From positions 3,232,620-3,296,619 of the forward strand of contig NZ_CP013233.1 in NCBI RefSeq assembly GCF_001584165.1: DNA of 64,000 bases, in the 5' to 3' direction. The notes under the pieces were generated by a model, which saw only the letters and a program-made list of their open reading frames with translations, was not told where the DNA came from and made no database searches. Below are positions 20,769 through 29,628 of this stretch, piece by piece (position 1 is the first letter of the stretch; each line of letters begins with the position of its first letter). This stretch comes from Collimonas arenae. GTDB taxonomy: Bacteria > Pseudomonadota > Gammaproteobacteria > Burkholderiales > Burkholderiaceae_D. The translations under genes and the position numbers were made by a program.

Positions 20769-22823
20769 TCAGAAGCGGCTCAGCAGATCGGTCTGGCTGA
20801 CCAGCGGCGTGGCATCGCCAGGATCGGCTTTGCGATAGCTGCCGTCGCTGTCCATATCCCAGGCCGATGCATTGTCCTGCAAATGCACCAGCAGGCTTTC
20901 TTCAATTACGCGCCGCTTGAGCTTGCTGTCCTGGATCGGGAAAGCAGTTTCGATACGGCGGAATAAATTGCGGTCCATCCAGTCAGCGCTCGACAGCATC
21001 ACATGCTCTTCGCCATCGGCGTAAAAATAAAAGACCCGGTGGTGTTCCAGGAAACGGCCGATGATGGAACGTACCTTGATGTTTTCCGACAAGCCCGGTA
21101 CACCCGGCTGCAACGCACACACGCCGCGAATCAGGAGTTGGATCTTGACCCCGGCCTGCGAGGCCAGGTACAGCGCTTCGATCACGGTCGGCTCCAGCAG
21201 CGCATTCATCTTGGCGATGATGTAGCCCTGCTTGCCCGCCTTGGCCGCATCGACTTCCTTCTGGATCGCATTGAGCACATTCGCATGCAAGGTAAACGGC
21301 GATTGCCAGAGACGCTTGAGCGGCACCTGCTTGCCAAATCCGGTCAGTTGCTGGAACACGTTATGCACGTCTTCGCAGATCTTGTCGTCGTTCGTCATCA
21401 AGCCGAAATCGGTGTATAGGCGAGCGGTTTTCGGATGATAGTTGCCGGTGCCGAGATGCACATAGCGCTTCAGTTTGGTGTGCTTGGCGTGGCGCTTGCG
21501 ACGCACAATCAGCAACATCTTGGCATGCGTCTTGTAGCCGAACACGCCGTACACCACATGGGCGCCAACCGCTTCCAGCTTGGCCGCCCAGCCGATATTG
21601 GTTTCTTCGTCGAAGCGCGCCATCAGCTCCAGCACCACTGTCACTTCCTTGCCGTTCTTGGCCGCTTGCATCAGCGCGCTCATCAGCGGTGAATCGTTGC
21701 CGGTGCGATAAATGGTCTGTTTGATCGCCAGCACATCCGGATCGATAGCCGCCTGTTGTAGCAGCTCCAGCACCGGTTGGAAACTTTCATACGGATGATG
21801 CAGCAGCACATCACTCTGATCGATCACGTCGAACACCGAAGCGCCAGTGACGAAGGTTTTCGGCAGCACCGGCGTATGCGGCGTGAATTTCAAGTCGGGC
21901 CGATCAACCAGATCGGGCAGTGGCATCAGGCGCACCAGGTTGACTGCGCCGTTGACCCGATAGCAATCGCCGGGGGTGAGGCCATTCTGGTTCAGTAAAC
22001 GCTGCACCAGCGAAGCCGGCGTACCGTCGGCGACTTCCAGGCGCACTGCATTGCCCAGCTGGCGCGTTGGCAACTCGCCCTGCAAGGCCAGCCGCAAATC
22101 GGTAACTTCGTCCTCATCGACAAACAAGTCGCTGTTGCGCGTCACGCGAAACTGGTAGCAGCCGCCAATCGACAAACCCGGAAACAGTTCACCGACAAAG
22201 CGTTGCATGAAACTGCTCAGCAAGACAAAGCCGTAAGCATGCTTCGACAGATTCTCAGGCATCCGCACCAACCGTGGCAGCACGCGCGGCGCCTGGACGA
22301 TCGCCAGTTCAGTCTCGCGACCGAAAGCATCCTTGCCGCTCAGCTTGACGGCGAAATTCAAACTTTTGTTGAGCACGCGCGGAAACGGATGGGCCGGATC
22401 CAGGCCGATCGGCGTCAGTACCGGCAACAGCTCAGTCTTGAAAAATTCATGCGCCCAGGCGGTCTGCTGTTCGTCCCACTCGGACTCTTGATAGAAGGCG
22501 ATACCTTCCGTATTCAAGGCCGGCAGCAGCACCTCATTGAACAATGCATACTGCCGCGCGACCAGTTTCTGGGCGCGATCGCTGATGGTGCTATAGGCAT
22601 GCTGCAGCGACATCCCATCCGGCGTCACGCCATCCACCGCGACCCGGATCTGCTCCTGCAGGCCGGACATGCGAATCTCTGAAAATTCATCCAGGTTGCT
22701 ACTAGTGATGCAGACAAACCGTAGCCGTTCGAGCAACGGCACCGTCGGGTCTTCGGCTTGCGCCAGGACGCGTTCATTGAAGGCGAGTACGCCGAGTTCG
22801 CGATTGAGCAATGGAAAGGTCAT
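20769..22823 (-). CDS. ppk1: polyphosphate kinase 1
   Basis: 684 residues. It polymerises the gamma-phosphate of ATP into polyphosphate through a phosphohistidine intermediate. The N-terminal domain shows LLNRELGVLAFNERVL and FVCITSSNLDEFSEIRM. The phospholipase-D-like C-terminal domains contain YKTHAKMLLIVRR, with the catalytic His in the position known from E. coli Ppk, then HLGTGNYHPKTARLYTDFG, and later GRFLEHHRVFYF with the second catalytic His. Length is normal for PPK1. It converges with the importer permease with only ten bases between the stop codons. Confidence 0.96.
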   Translation of the reverse strand: MTFPLLNRELGVLAFNERVLAQAEDPTVPLLERLRFVCITSSNLDEFSEIRMSGLQEQIRVAVDGVTPDGMSLQHAYSTISDRAQKLVARQYALFNEVLLPALNTEGIAFYQESEWDEQQTAWAHEFFKTELLPVLTPIGLDPAHPFPRVLNKSLNFAVKLSGKDAFGRETELAIVQAPRVLPRLVRMPENLSKHAYGFVLLSSFMQRFVGELFPGLSIGGCYQFRVTRNSDLFVDEDEVTDLRLALQGELPTRQLGNAVRLEVADGTPASLVQRLLNQNGLTPGDCYRVNGAVNLVRLMPLPDLVDRPDLKFTPHTPVLPKTFVTGASVFDVIDQSDVLLHHPYESFQPVLELLQQAAIDPDVLAIKQTIYRTGNDSPLMSALMQAAKNGKEVTVVLELMARFDEETNIGWAAKLEAVGAHVVYGVFGYKTHAKMLLIVRRKRHAKHTKLKRYVHLGTGNYHPKTARLYTDFGLMTNDDKICEDVHNVFQQLTGFGKQVPLKRLWQSPFTLHANVLNAIQKEVDAAKAGKQGYIIAKMNALLEPTVIEALYLASQAGVKIQLLIRGVCALQPGVPGLSENIKVRSIIGRFLEHHRVFYFYADGEEHVMLSSADWMDRNLFRRIETAFPIQDSKLKRRVIEESLLVHLQDNASAWDMDSDGSYRKADPGDATPLVSQTDLLSRF

Positions 22824-22931
22824 GATCCGGTCGGAAGAGTGTGAGAAATTACAATGAACAAGCGCTGACGCTTACCAATATGATATTTTTGATTGTAAAG
22901 ACGCAATGTGACGCGACAGTGACAAGCGACA

Positions 22932-23186
22932 TTGGCAGTACACTCCATTGCCGTAGCAGACAACAAGCAGAAAGAGAGCATTCGTCAAGGCGCCATCATT
23001 ACGGGGGGCGTAGCAGAAGGATCGCTGGCAGGCTTAGCGGTTTCAACGCTAAGTGGCTCTGGCGCACCATTTTGCCCAGTTGCGGTGGTATTGGCAGCTA
23101 GCATCGTGGTCGGCTACGCAGCAGAAAAAACAACCGATGCGTTTGACGATGAGCTTGAGGAATTCACAAGATGGAATATATGTTGA
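22932..23186 (+). CDS. small glycine/alanine-rich hydrophobic protein, possible effector C-terminal remnant
   Basis: 84 residues from a TTG; a stop codon lies four codons upstream, so no longer version exists. After a polar start (AVADNKQKESIRQGA) there are two Gly/Ala/Val-rich hydrophobic stretches (ITGGVAEGSLAGLAVSTLSG and PVAVVLAASIVVGYAAE), and an acidic end (TDAFDDELEEFTRWNIC). The composition resembles the membrane-penetrating C-terminal part of secreted antibacterial effectors, but I cannot name a family. It overlaps the next gene by 16 bases; that gene looks like an immunity-type DUF7079 protein, which is the reason to suspect an effector remnant. It could also be a complete small membrane protein. 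Confidence 0.45.
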   Translation: MAVHSIAVADNKQKESIRQGAIITGGVAEGSLAGLAVSTLSGSGAPFCPVAVVLAASIVVGYAAEKTTDAFDDELEEFTRWNIC

Positions 23187-23532
23187 GCGAACAACGTCGG
23201 GAAGAAGCGTGGGAAGCCTTGTCAGACGCATTCGTCGATAATGATATCTGCTATGAACGGATCGCGGCGCAGGTTTCGGATATTGATCCAGTACAGCTTC
23301 AGAAGATATTTTTGAAGAAGTTGCTCCCTACTGCGTTCCCAATCTCATGTCACCGATTCCTCCGATCTGGTCCGGCTTTGACAAAGAAAAGCTAATCGCT
23401 GGCATTCGTAGCATGCAGGAAAAAAACAAACACTCCGTGATAGCCAATTTACGACACAAAGCTTTCGTCCTCTACTTGCGGAGGCATTTCAGTACAGAAT
23501 GGCACGCAATTAGGAAAAAAATGACAGAGTAA
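23171..23532 (+). pseudogene. DUF7079-like protein, frameshifted as read
   Basis: The first part reads MEYMLSEQRREEAWEALSD and continues in frame to about 23308. The second part, in another frame, ends with HFSTEWHAIRKKMTE at 23532. Adding one T to the run at 23309-23313 joins them and gives FFEEVAPYCVPNLMSPIPP then WSGFDKEKLI, a pattern I recall from the DUF7079 family (EV-P-NL ... W-GFD). The joined protein would be 120 residues. A GAGGA ribosome site precedes the ATG, and the start overlaps the small hydrophobic gene. The loss is at a homopolymer, so a sequencing error is as likely as a true mutation. Immunity function is a guess from gene order. Confidence 0.5.
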
Positions 23533-23611
23533 ATTACTCATAACCACGGCAAATACTACGTATAAAAATTCCTAGACGATTTTGTATCTTTGCAGCCCAC
23601 CAAACACAAGC

Positions 23612-23649
23612 AAAACGGCTCGCAGAACCCAAGTTCTGCGAGCCGTTTT
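23612..23649. terminator. bidirectional terminator between the DUF7079-like gene and the GntP-family gene
   Basis: AAAACGGCTCGCAGAAC at 23612-23628, loop CCAA, and GTTCTGCGAGCCGTTTT at 23633-23649. The stem is perfect and flanked by A and T runs, so it can act for both converging genes. Confidence 0.9.
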
Positions 23650-23677
23650 CAAGATACCGGCTGAAAGCGCTAATAAA

Positions 23678-25030
23678 TCAGACCACCGTAGCCAACCCCA
23701 ATGTCAGCAACAAGGCCACCACCGAAATGATGGTTTCGCACACGGTCCAGGTTTTGAAAGTTTCCGTCACGGTCATGTTGAAATATTCCTTGACCAGCCA
23801 GAAACCGCCGTCATTGACGTGCGACAGAATCAGCGAACCAGCGCCGGTTGCCAGCACCATCAGTTCTGGTCGCACGGCGACACCGCCAGCCGTGACAATA
23901 GGCGCGACAATACCGCAGGCCGTCGTCATCGCGACTGTCGCTGAGCCAGTGGCAACGCGAATCAATGCAGCGACGAACCAACCCAACAGCAATGGCGACA
24001 GATGCGCATTATTGGCCAGCTCGACGATTGCCTTGGAGACGCCACCGTCGATCAGGATGCGGCCAAAACCGGCGCCAGCGCCAACAATCAGGGTAATCCC
24101 AGCGATTGGCGCCAGACACTCGGTGGTGAATTTCAGGATCGATTCGCGATCAAAGCCACGCGCCTTGCCGAATGTGTAGAAGCTGACCAGTGTCGCAATC
24201 AGCAGCGCGATCACCGAGTTACCCATCAGACGCAGGAAATCGTTGGCAAAGGTTTTCGGCGTGAAGAACAGATCGGCCCAGCTGCCAATCAGCATCAGTG
24301 CCACAGGCAGCAGGATGGTGAAAATGGTGATACCGAAACCCGGCAGTTCGCGTTTCTTGTCTTCTTCGACGAATTGCGCGATGAGTGGATTATCAGGGTT
24401 AGGCACGACGAAACGGCTGATCAGTTTGGCAAACAACGGGCCAGCAATAATCGCCGTCGGAATGCCGACGATCAGCGCATACATGATGGTGCGGCCAATA
24501 TCGGCATTGTAGGCGGTCACGGCGAACAGCGCGGCAGGATGCGGCGGGATCAGGCCATGCACTACAGACAGACCGGCAACCATTGGAATACCGACCATGA
24601 TCATGTTGGTGCCAGTACGTTTGGCGACGTTGAAAGCGATCGGGATCAGCAGCACGAAACCGACTTCGAAGAATACCGGCAAGCCGACGATCAGCGCCAC
24701 CACCATCATGGCCCAGTGCACCCGCTTGGGGCCGAACGCGCCGATCAGCGTGTTGGCGATCCGTTCCGCGCCGCCAGATTCGGCCATCATCTTGCCGAAC
24801 ATGGTACCCAAACCGACCACCAGCGCAATATGCCCAAGCGCGCCGCCAACCCCGGTTTCGTAAGATTTGACGATGCTGGCCATCGGCATGCCGACCACCA
24901 GGCCCAAGATCACCGACACAACGATCAGCACGATGAATGGATTCATCTTGAACTTGGCGATCAGCACCACCAGTGCAATCACCGCAATCACTGCATAGAG
25001 CAGCAACGTACTTCCCTGAACCATCTCCAT
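23678..25030 (-). CDS. GntP-family permease (gluconate or D-serine/D-amino-acid type)
   Basis: 450 residues from the ATG at 25030, five bases after a perfect AGGAGG. About 12-14 hydrophobic helices. GntP-family features include LGTMFGKMMAESGGAERIA, HGLIPPHPAALFAVTAYNAD and the C-terminal GATGAGSLILSHVNDGGFW region (here LATGAGSLILSHVNDGGFW). The family comprises proton symporters for gluconate but also DsdX, the D-serine importer of E. coli. The neighbours here are a D-aminoacylase, RidA and a D-serine-deaminase-like enzyme, which favours D-amino-acid uptake; the PfkB kinase nearby would fit gluconate-type substrates. The choice is inference. It is the last gene of the rpiR-deacylase-ridA-permease run. 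Confidence 0.88.
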   Translation of the reverse strand: MEMVQGSTLLLYAVIAVIALVVLIAKFKMNPFIVLIVVSVILGLVVGMPMASIVKSYETGVGGALGHIALVVGLGTMFGKMMAESGGAERIANTLIGAFGPKRVHWAMMVVALIVGLPVFFEVGFVLLIPIAFNVAKRTGTNMIMVGIPMVAGLSVVHGLIPPHPAALFAVTAYNADIGRTIMYALIVGIPTAIIAGPLFAKLISRFVVPNPDNPLIAQFVEEDKKRELPGFGITIFTILLPVALMLIGSWADLFFTPKTFANDFLRLMGNSVIALLIATLVSFYTFGKARGFDRESILKFTTECLAPIAGITLIVGAGAGFGRILIDGGVSKAIVELANNAHLSPLLLGWFVAALIRVATGSATVAMTTACGIVAPIVTAGGVAVRPELMVLATGAGSLILSHVNDGGFWLVKEYFNMTVTETFKTWTVCETIISVVALLLTLGLATVV

Positions 25031-25251
25031 CAAATCCTCCTTTAATCCGGTTTATTTTCTGACGCCGAAAAACCGCTGCCTGTCCGAACTTCCCACCTAT
25101 TCCATCGTCGCACGCCAACTAGCTTGCCGTGGAACATATGAATATGAAAATGGGAAAAAACGATCCGGCACTATCCACATCAATTCAAAAGGGCGTCATT
25201 CTGCAACTATTTTCTATTAGTTGTCATGCATTTCCGTCTCAGCTACTGTGC

Positions 25252-25635
25252 TTACTTTTTATAAGCGATACAGTCGACTTCAACCTTGCAATCCACCACC
25301 ATGCTCGACTGCACACAGGCACGGGCCGGCGGATTGGCGCCAAAGTATTCCTTGAATACACGATTGAACGACTGGAAATCGCGCGTGTCGTCGAGCCAGA
25401 CGCCACAACGCACCACATGTTCCGGACCATAACCGGCTTCCTTCAAGATCGCCAGCACATTCTGGATGGTCTGATGCGATTGCGCGACGATGCCGCCATC
25501 GATCACTTCGCCATTCACCATCGCCACCTGGCCGGACACATACAGCCAGCCGTCGGCTTCCACCGCACGTGCGAACGGCAAATGCTGTCCACCGGTTCCG
25601 GAACCACCTTCAACACCATATCGTTTGATTGTCAT
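25252..25635 (-). CDS. RidA-family enamine/imine deaminase
   Basis: 127 residues from the ATG at 25635, behind GGGGG. RidA proteins are cytosolic trimers that hydrolyse reactive 2-aminoacrylate and similar imines formed by PLP enzymes. Family features are LPFARAVEADGWLYVSGQ, the QTIQNVLAILKEAGY helix, and near the C-terminus PPARACVQSSMVVDCKVEVD, with the conserved Arg that binds the substrate carboxylate (RAC). It lies between the deacylase and the permease, and the divergent deaminase would produce exactly the imines that RidA removes. Confidence 0.92.
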   Translation of the reverse strand: MTIKRYGVEGGSGTGGQHLPFARAVEADGWLYVSGQVAMVNGEVIDGGIVAQSHQTIQNVLAILKEAGYGPEHVVRCGVWLDDTRDFQSFNRVFKEYFGANPPARACVQSSMVVDCKVEVDCIAYKK

Positions 25636-25681
25636 CACTACCCCCAATAAAAAAACACAACAAAAATTTATACTTTCCTTT

Positions 25682-27199
25682 TTAAGCAACCACTGCAGGC
25701 GCCGCTGCCTGCCTTGCCAGGAAACGCCCGGCACGCAATGCAGTGGCGGCCTTTTCCGTACCGCCCAGATAGGACAAGGCGCCGTTCACCCACACCGCCT
25801 CGATACCCTCAGCCGGCTGCATCGGATCGGAAAAAGTCGCCGCATCGCGCACGGTATCAGGGTCAAACAGAACCAGGTCGGCCCAATAACCCTCACGCAC
25901 CAACCCACGCTCAGTCAGGCCGAAGCGTTCGGCAGACAAACCCGTCATCTTGCGGATCGCCACCGTCAGCGGGAACAGTTTTTGTTCGCGGCTGTAATAA
26001 CCGAGCACGCGTGGAAAGGCGCCCCACAGGCGCGGATGCGGCAACGGATCATTGGGCAAACCGTCGGAGCCGACCACGCTGGCCGGATGGCTCAGGATGC
26101 GATTGACGTCGTCATCCTGCATGCAGTGATAGACGGCGCCGGCCGGTTGCAGGCGGCGCGCCGCTTCCATCAGATCAACCTGCCATTCGGCGGCGATCTC
26201 AGCCAGCAGCTTGCCGCCCATTGCCGGATGCGGTTCCGACCAAGTCACCATGATGTCGATAGTGTCGGTCACCTGCTTCAGGTCGAGCGTCGATGAGCTG
26301 GCGGTATAGGGATAGCAGTCGCAACCAACCGGCTGGTAGCGTTGCGCCTGCTCCAGGGCTTCCAGCACTTCGGCGCTACGGCCCCAGTTTTCGACGCCGG
26401 CGCACTTCAGGTGCGAAATCACGACTGGCACGCGGGCATGCTTGCCGATGCGGAAAGCCTCGTCCATTGCTTCCAGGATGTCGGCAAATTCGCTGCGCAA
26501 ATGGGTCGCGTAGATACCACCAGCGTTGGCCAGCGGCTCCGCCAAGGCCAGCACTTCGGCAGTCGGCGCATTGATCGCATTGCCATAGGCCAGGCCGGTA
26601 CTGAGGCCCAGCGCGCCATGCGCCAGCGCTTCGCTCAACTGGGCGCACATGGCGGCGATTTCGGATTCGGTGGCGGCACGGTCGAGGCGATCCATCTGGT
26701 TGCTGCGCAAGGCCGTGTGGCCGACCAGCGCCGCCACATTGATCGATGGCTGGGCACGGTTGACGGCTTCGACGTAACTGGCGAAAGTCGGATAGCTGAA
26801 CGCGCCGGCTTCGCCCAGCAGGTTCATCGGATCCGGCGGTTCCGCCTTGAGGCTGACCGGCGCCGCGCTGATGCCGCAATTACCAACCACCACGGTAGTC
26901 ACGCCTTGCGACAACTTGGGCAGCATGCTGGGCGTGCGGATGACGTTGGTGTCGTCATGGGTGTGGACGTCGATGAAGCCGGGGCTAAGCACCTTGCCGC
27001 TGCCGTCTATCACCTGCAGCGCATGCCAGCTGCGCAAGGAACCATCAGTGGCGATCCGCGCGATGCGGCCACCATCGACTGCCACGTCGGCGGCAAACGG
27101 CGCACTGCCGCTGCCGTCAATCACCGACGCATTGATGATCAACGTGTCGCAATGGCGTACTTCCATGTTGTTCAAATCCATATTGGTTTCACTACTCAT
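25682..27199 (-). CDS. N-acyl-D-amino-acid deacylase (D-aminoacylase)
   Basis: 505 residues from the ATG at 27199, which has GGGGGA seven bases upstream. A zinc amidohydrolase that releases D-amino acids from N-acyl-D-amino acids. Metal-binding residues are visible in SPGFIDVHTHDDTNV, with further motifs VVGNCGISAAPV (a conserved Cys ligand in the family), VALVGHTALR, ATHLRSE and VISHLKCAG, and the C-terminal GYWADLVLFDPDTV. The start lies one base beyond the rpiR stop codon, so the two are translationally linked. Longer readings run into rpiR and are less likely. Confidence 0.93.
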   Translation of the reverse strand: MSSETNMDLNNMEVRHCDTLIINASVIDGSGSAPFAADVAVDGGRIARIATDGSLRSWHALQVIDGSGKVLSPGFIDVHTHDDTNVIRTPSMLPKLSQGVTTVVVGNCGISAAPVSLKAEPPDPMNLLGEAGAFSYPTFASYVEAVNRAQPSINVAALVGHTALRSNQMDRLDRAATESEIAAMCAQLSEALAHGALGLSTGLAYGNAINAPTAEVLALAEPLANAGGIYATHLRSEFADILEAMDEAFRIGKHARVPVVISHLKCAGVENWGRSAEVLEALEQAQRYQPVGCDCYPYTASSSTLDLKQVTDTIDIMVTWSEPHPAMGGKLLAEIAAEWQVDLMEAARRLQPAGAVYHCMQDDDVNRILSHPASVVGSDGLPNDPLPHPRLWGAFPRVLGYYSREQKLFPLTVAIRKMTGLSAERFGLTERGLVREGYWADLVLFDPDTVRDAATFSDPMQPAEGIEAVWVNGALSYLGGTEKAATALRAGRFLARQAAAPAVVA

Positions 27200-27200
27200 T

Positions 27201-28082
27201 TCAATCCCCCAACGGCTCGCGATTGCTGCCACCGCGATGCGCATCCAGCGTGAATTTCAGGCGCCGCAGCAACTCCTGGCTGTGATCCTTCTGTAGCAAC
27301 GCCAACTCTGCCATCAGCACATCCAGCGCCATCATCATGGCGTAGCGCGACGACGACGGCTTGAAAATAAAATCGGTTTCCAGCGACTTTAGCGGCAACA
27401 GCACATCGGCCATCGCCGCCAGCGGCGAACCAAGCGCCGTGATCGCCAACAACCGCACGCCGTACGCTTTGGCGACCGCGCAGTTGGCATTAAGCTCAGG
27501 CACGTTGCCGGTGGTCGACAGGACCAGCACCACATCGTTCTTGTCGAGTGTCGCGGCCACCATTCTTTGCAACATGGCATCGTGATAGGTCGCAACCGGA
27601 CGCCCTAGGCGCACCAAGCGATAACGTGCCTCATCGGACAGCATAGTCGAGCCGCCGCCCATACCAAAGGCGTAAATCATGCGCGCCTGCAGCAAGGCTT
27701 GCGCCGCTTGCTGCAATGCCTCCTGACTCAGCAAAGCGCGGTTCACTTCCAGCACTTTGTGGATATCGGCATAAATGGTGTCGACAATCTGCGGCAACTG
27801 ATCTTCGGCAACTGGGCTGTCGGCCCGCAAGAAACGCTGACCGATCGCCGCCGCCTGCGCCAGATTCATCTTCAGTTCGCGCACGTCTCGGCAACCGATG
27901 GCTTTGGCGAAACGGGTAACGCTGGCTTCGCTGACGCCGGCCTGCTTGGCCAGCGTCTGGATGCTGGCGCTGGCGGCGAACGGCAAGTCGCCCAGGATCG
28001 CCTGCGCCACCTTTTGCTCAGCCAGGCGCAATTGCCCGCTGCGTTCGGCGATGCGCGACACGATATCGAATGAATGAGACAT
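27201..28082 (-). CDS. RpiR-family transcriptional regulator (HTH and SIS domains)
   Basis: 293 residues from the ATG at 28082. The N-terminal helix-turn-helix is seen in SIQTLAKQAGVSEASVTRFAK (written in part: TLAKQAGVSEASVTRF) and the SIS sugar-isomerase-like ligand domain in YAFGMGGGSTMLSDEARY and VLVLSTTGNVPELNANCA. RpiR regulators usually bind phosphorylated sugars or related metabolites. It leads the deacylase-ridA-permease genes and is divergent from the D-amino-acid deaminase, the usual place for a local regulator. Three CCAAG/CTTGG palindromes in the divergent region are candidate operators, one 17 bases from its own start. Confidence 0.92.
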   Translation of the reverse strand: MSHSFDIVSRIAERSGQLRLAEQKVAQAILGDLPFAASASIQTLAKQAGVSEASVTRFAKAIGCRDVRELKMNLAQAAAIGQRFLRADSPVAEDQLPQIVDTIYADIHKVLEVNRALLSQEALQQAAQALLQARMIYAFGMGGGSTMLSDEARYRLVRLGRPVATYHDAMLQRMVAATLDKNDVVLVLSTTGNVPELNANCAVAKAYGVRLLAITALGSPLAAMADVLLPLKSLETDFIFKPSSSRYAMMMALDVLMAELALLQKDHSQELLRRLKFTLDAHRGGSNREPLGD

Positions 28083-28098
28083 GTGCTCCAATGTCAGT

Positions 28099-28223
28099 CC
28101 AAGGTGCTTGGCGGGCGATCGAGTCGTATGAATGCTTCCTGCTCAATTTCCCCGCGGAAATAAACTATATTTGATGCAATTGCTGCCCCAAGGAACCTTG
28201 CATAAGAATCACCAAGGTCTTGG
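28099..28223. promoter_or_regulatory. three CCAAG...CTTGG palindromes, candidate RpiR operators
   Basis: Site 1 is CCAAG-GTG-CTTGG at 28099-28111. Site 2 is CCAAG-GAAC-CTTGC at 28188-28201, containing a perfect CAAGG-AA-CCTTG. Site 3 is CCAAG-GT-CTTGG at 28212-28223. Sites 2 and 3 are about 23 bases apart centre to centre, close to two helical turns. They fill the region between rpiR and the divergent deaminase gene. The half-site is seen directly; binding by RpiR is inferred from position. Confidence 0.55.
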
Positions 28224-28316
28224 AAAATCTCACCATGATACTTTGTAACATGCTTTTAATATAGTAAATTCAAGGATATGATTACGTCAAACGAATTCTG
28301 ACAGAGGGGCTTGAAC

Positions 28317-29609
28317 ATGAATGTTACAAACTATCACACTGATACAGCGAACCCGATCATCGATCCACTGAACAAAGGACTGGGCGCATTTCAACAAGCC
28401 TTACCCGCCACAGACGTCAAGGCCCTGAACTGGAACCTGCTGCACGAAGACCTGAGCCTGCCGACCGCAGTGCTGTATGAAGAACGCATGACGCACAACC
28501 TGCAATGGATGCAACAGTTCGTCACCGAATATGGCGTCAAGCTGGCCCCGCACGGCAAAACCACGATGGCGCCGAAGCTGTTCGCACACCAGTTGGCCGG
28601 CGGCGCGTGGGGCATCACGCTAGCTACCGCACATCAGACCCGGGTAGCCTACCAGCATGGCGTACGCCGCGTGATCATGGCCAACCAATTGGTCGGCAAA
28701 CAAAACATGGCGATCATTTCCGACCTGCTGGCCGACCTGTCCTTCGATTTCTGCTGCCTGGTCGATTCAGCTGACGGCGTCGATCAACTCGGTGCGTTCT
28801 TCAAGGGTCGCAATCAAAAGCTAAACGTATTGCTGGAACTAGGCGCCGACGGCGGCCGCACCGGCGTGCGCAACGCCGAGCAGCAAACTGCCGTGCTGGA
28901 TGCCATCGCGCGCTGGCCTGATCACATCGTGCTGGCCGGGGTCGAACTCTATGAAGGCGTGTTGAAGGAAGAAGCCGATATCCGCAGCTTCCTGCAACAT
29001 GCGGTGGCATGCACCAAACAACTGGCCAAGGATGGCCGCTTTGCCGAACGCGCCGCCCGCCAGCCGGTGATCCTGACCGGCGCCGGTTCTGCCTGGTACG
29101 ACGTAGTTGCCGACGAATTCGTCAAGACCGACATCGGCCTGCCGCTGGATGTGGTGCTGCGTCCCGGTTGCTACCTGACCCACGATGTCGGTATCTACCG
29201 CGCGGCGCAGGCACAGATCCAGACCCGCAATCCAATCGCGCGCAAAATGCGCACTGAGCTGCTGCCGGCATTGCAACTGTGGGCTTATGTGCAATCGATT
29301 CCCGAAACCGGCAAAGCCATCATCGCCCTTGGCAAGCGCGACGCCGCATTTGACGCTGGCTTGCCACTGCCTGCCGCCCACTATCGTCCTGGCAGCATCG
29401 CACCGACTGCAACGCCGGCACACTGGCAGCTGACCGGCATGATGGACCAGCACGCCTACCTGCAGATCAATGCGGGCGACGACATCAAGGTCGGCGACAT
29501 GATCGGCTTCGATATTTCGCATCCTTGCCTGACCTTCGACAAATGGCGTCACATTGCCGTGCTCAATCCACAGCACGAAGTGGTCGACGTGATCCAGACA
29601 TTCTTTTAA
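28317..29609 (+). CDS. D-serine deaminase-like / D-threonine aldolase-like PLP enzyme
   Basis: 430 residues from the ATG at 28317, seven bases after GAGGGG. A fold-type III (alanine-racemase-like) PLP protein. The PLP lysine is probably in VKLAPHGKTTMAPKLF, as in D-threonine aldolases and eukaryote-type D-serine dehydratases; LELGADGGRTGVRN and LTGAGSAWYDVV follow, and the C-terminal domain holds metal-binding candidates in ISHPCLTFDKW with His upstream (DQHAYLQI). Proteins of this type are annotated as amino acid deaminases. With RidA, the deacylase and the GntP/DsdX-type permease next door, removal of ammonia from D-amino acids is the likely role; the exact substrate is unknown. Confidence 0.85.
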   Translation: MNVTNYHTDTANPIIDPLNKGLGAFQQALPATDVKALNWNLLHEDLSLPTAVLYEERMTHNLQWMQQFVTEYGVKLAPHGKTTMAPKLFAHQLAGGAWGITLATAHQTRVAYQHGVRRVIMANQLVGKQNMAIISDLLADLSFDFCCLVDSADGVDQLGAFFKGRNQKLNVLLELGADGGRTGVRNAEQQTAVLDAIARWPDHIVLAGVELYEGVLKEEADIRSFLQHAVACTKQLAKDGRFAERAARQPVILTGAGSAWYDVVADEFVKTDIGLPLDVVLRPGCYLTHDVGIYRAAQAQIQTRNPIARKMRTELLPALQLWAYVQSIPETGKAIIALGKRDAAFDAGLPLPAAHYRPGSIAPTATPAHWQLTGMMDQHAYLQINAGDDIKVGDMIGFDISHPCLTFDKWRHIAVLNPQHEVVDVIQTFF

Positions 29610-29628
29610 TTTCGGCGGCGACAAAGCA

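Noticed and set aside
22932..23186. Considered as an antitoxin or complete toxin
   Set aside because: No catalytic or DNA-binding motif is visible; only the hydrophobic Gly-rich pattern can be supported.
24002..25045. 347-codon frame antisense to the GntP-family gene
   Set aside because: His/Asp/Gln-rich shadow of a membrane protein on the opposite strand. Long antisense frames of this kind recur over smc, pyrG and ppk and have no family pattern.
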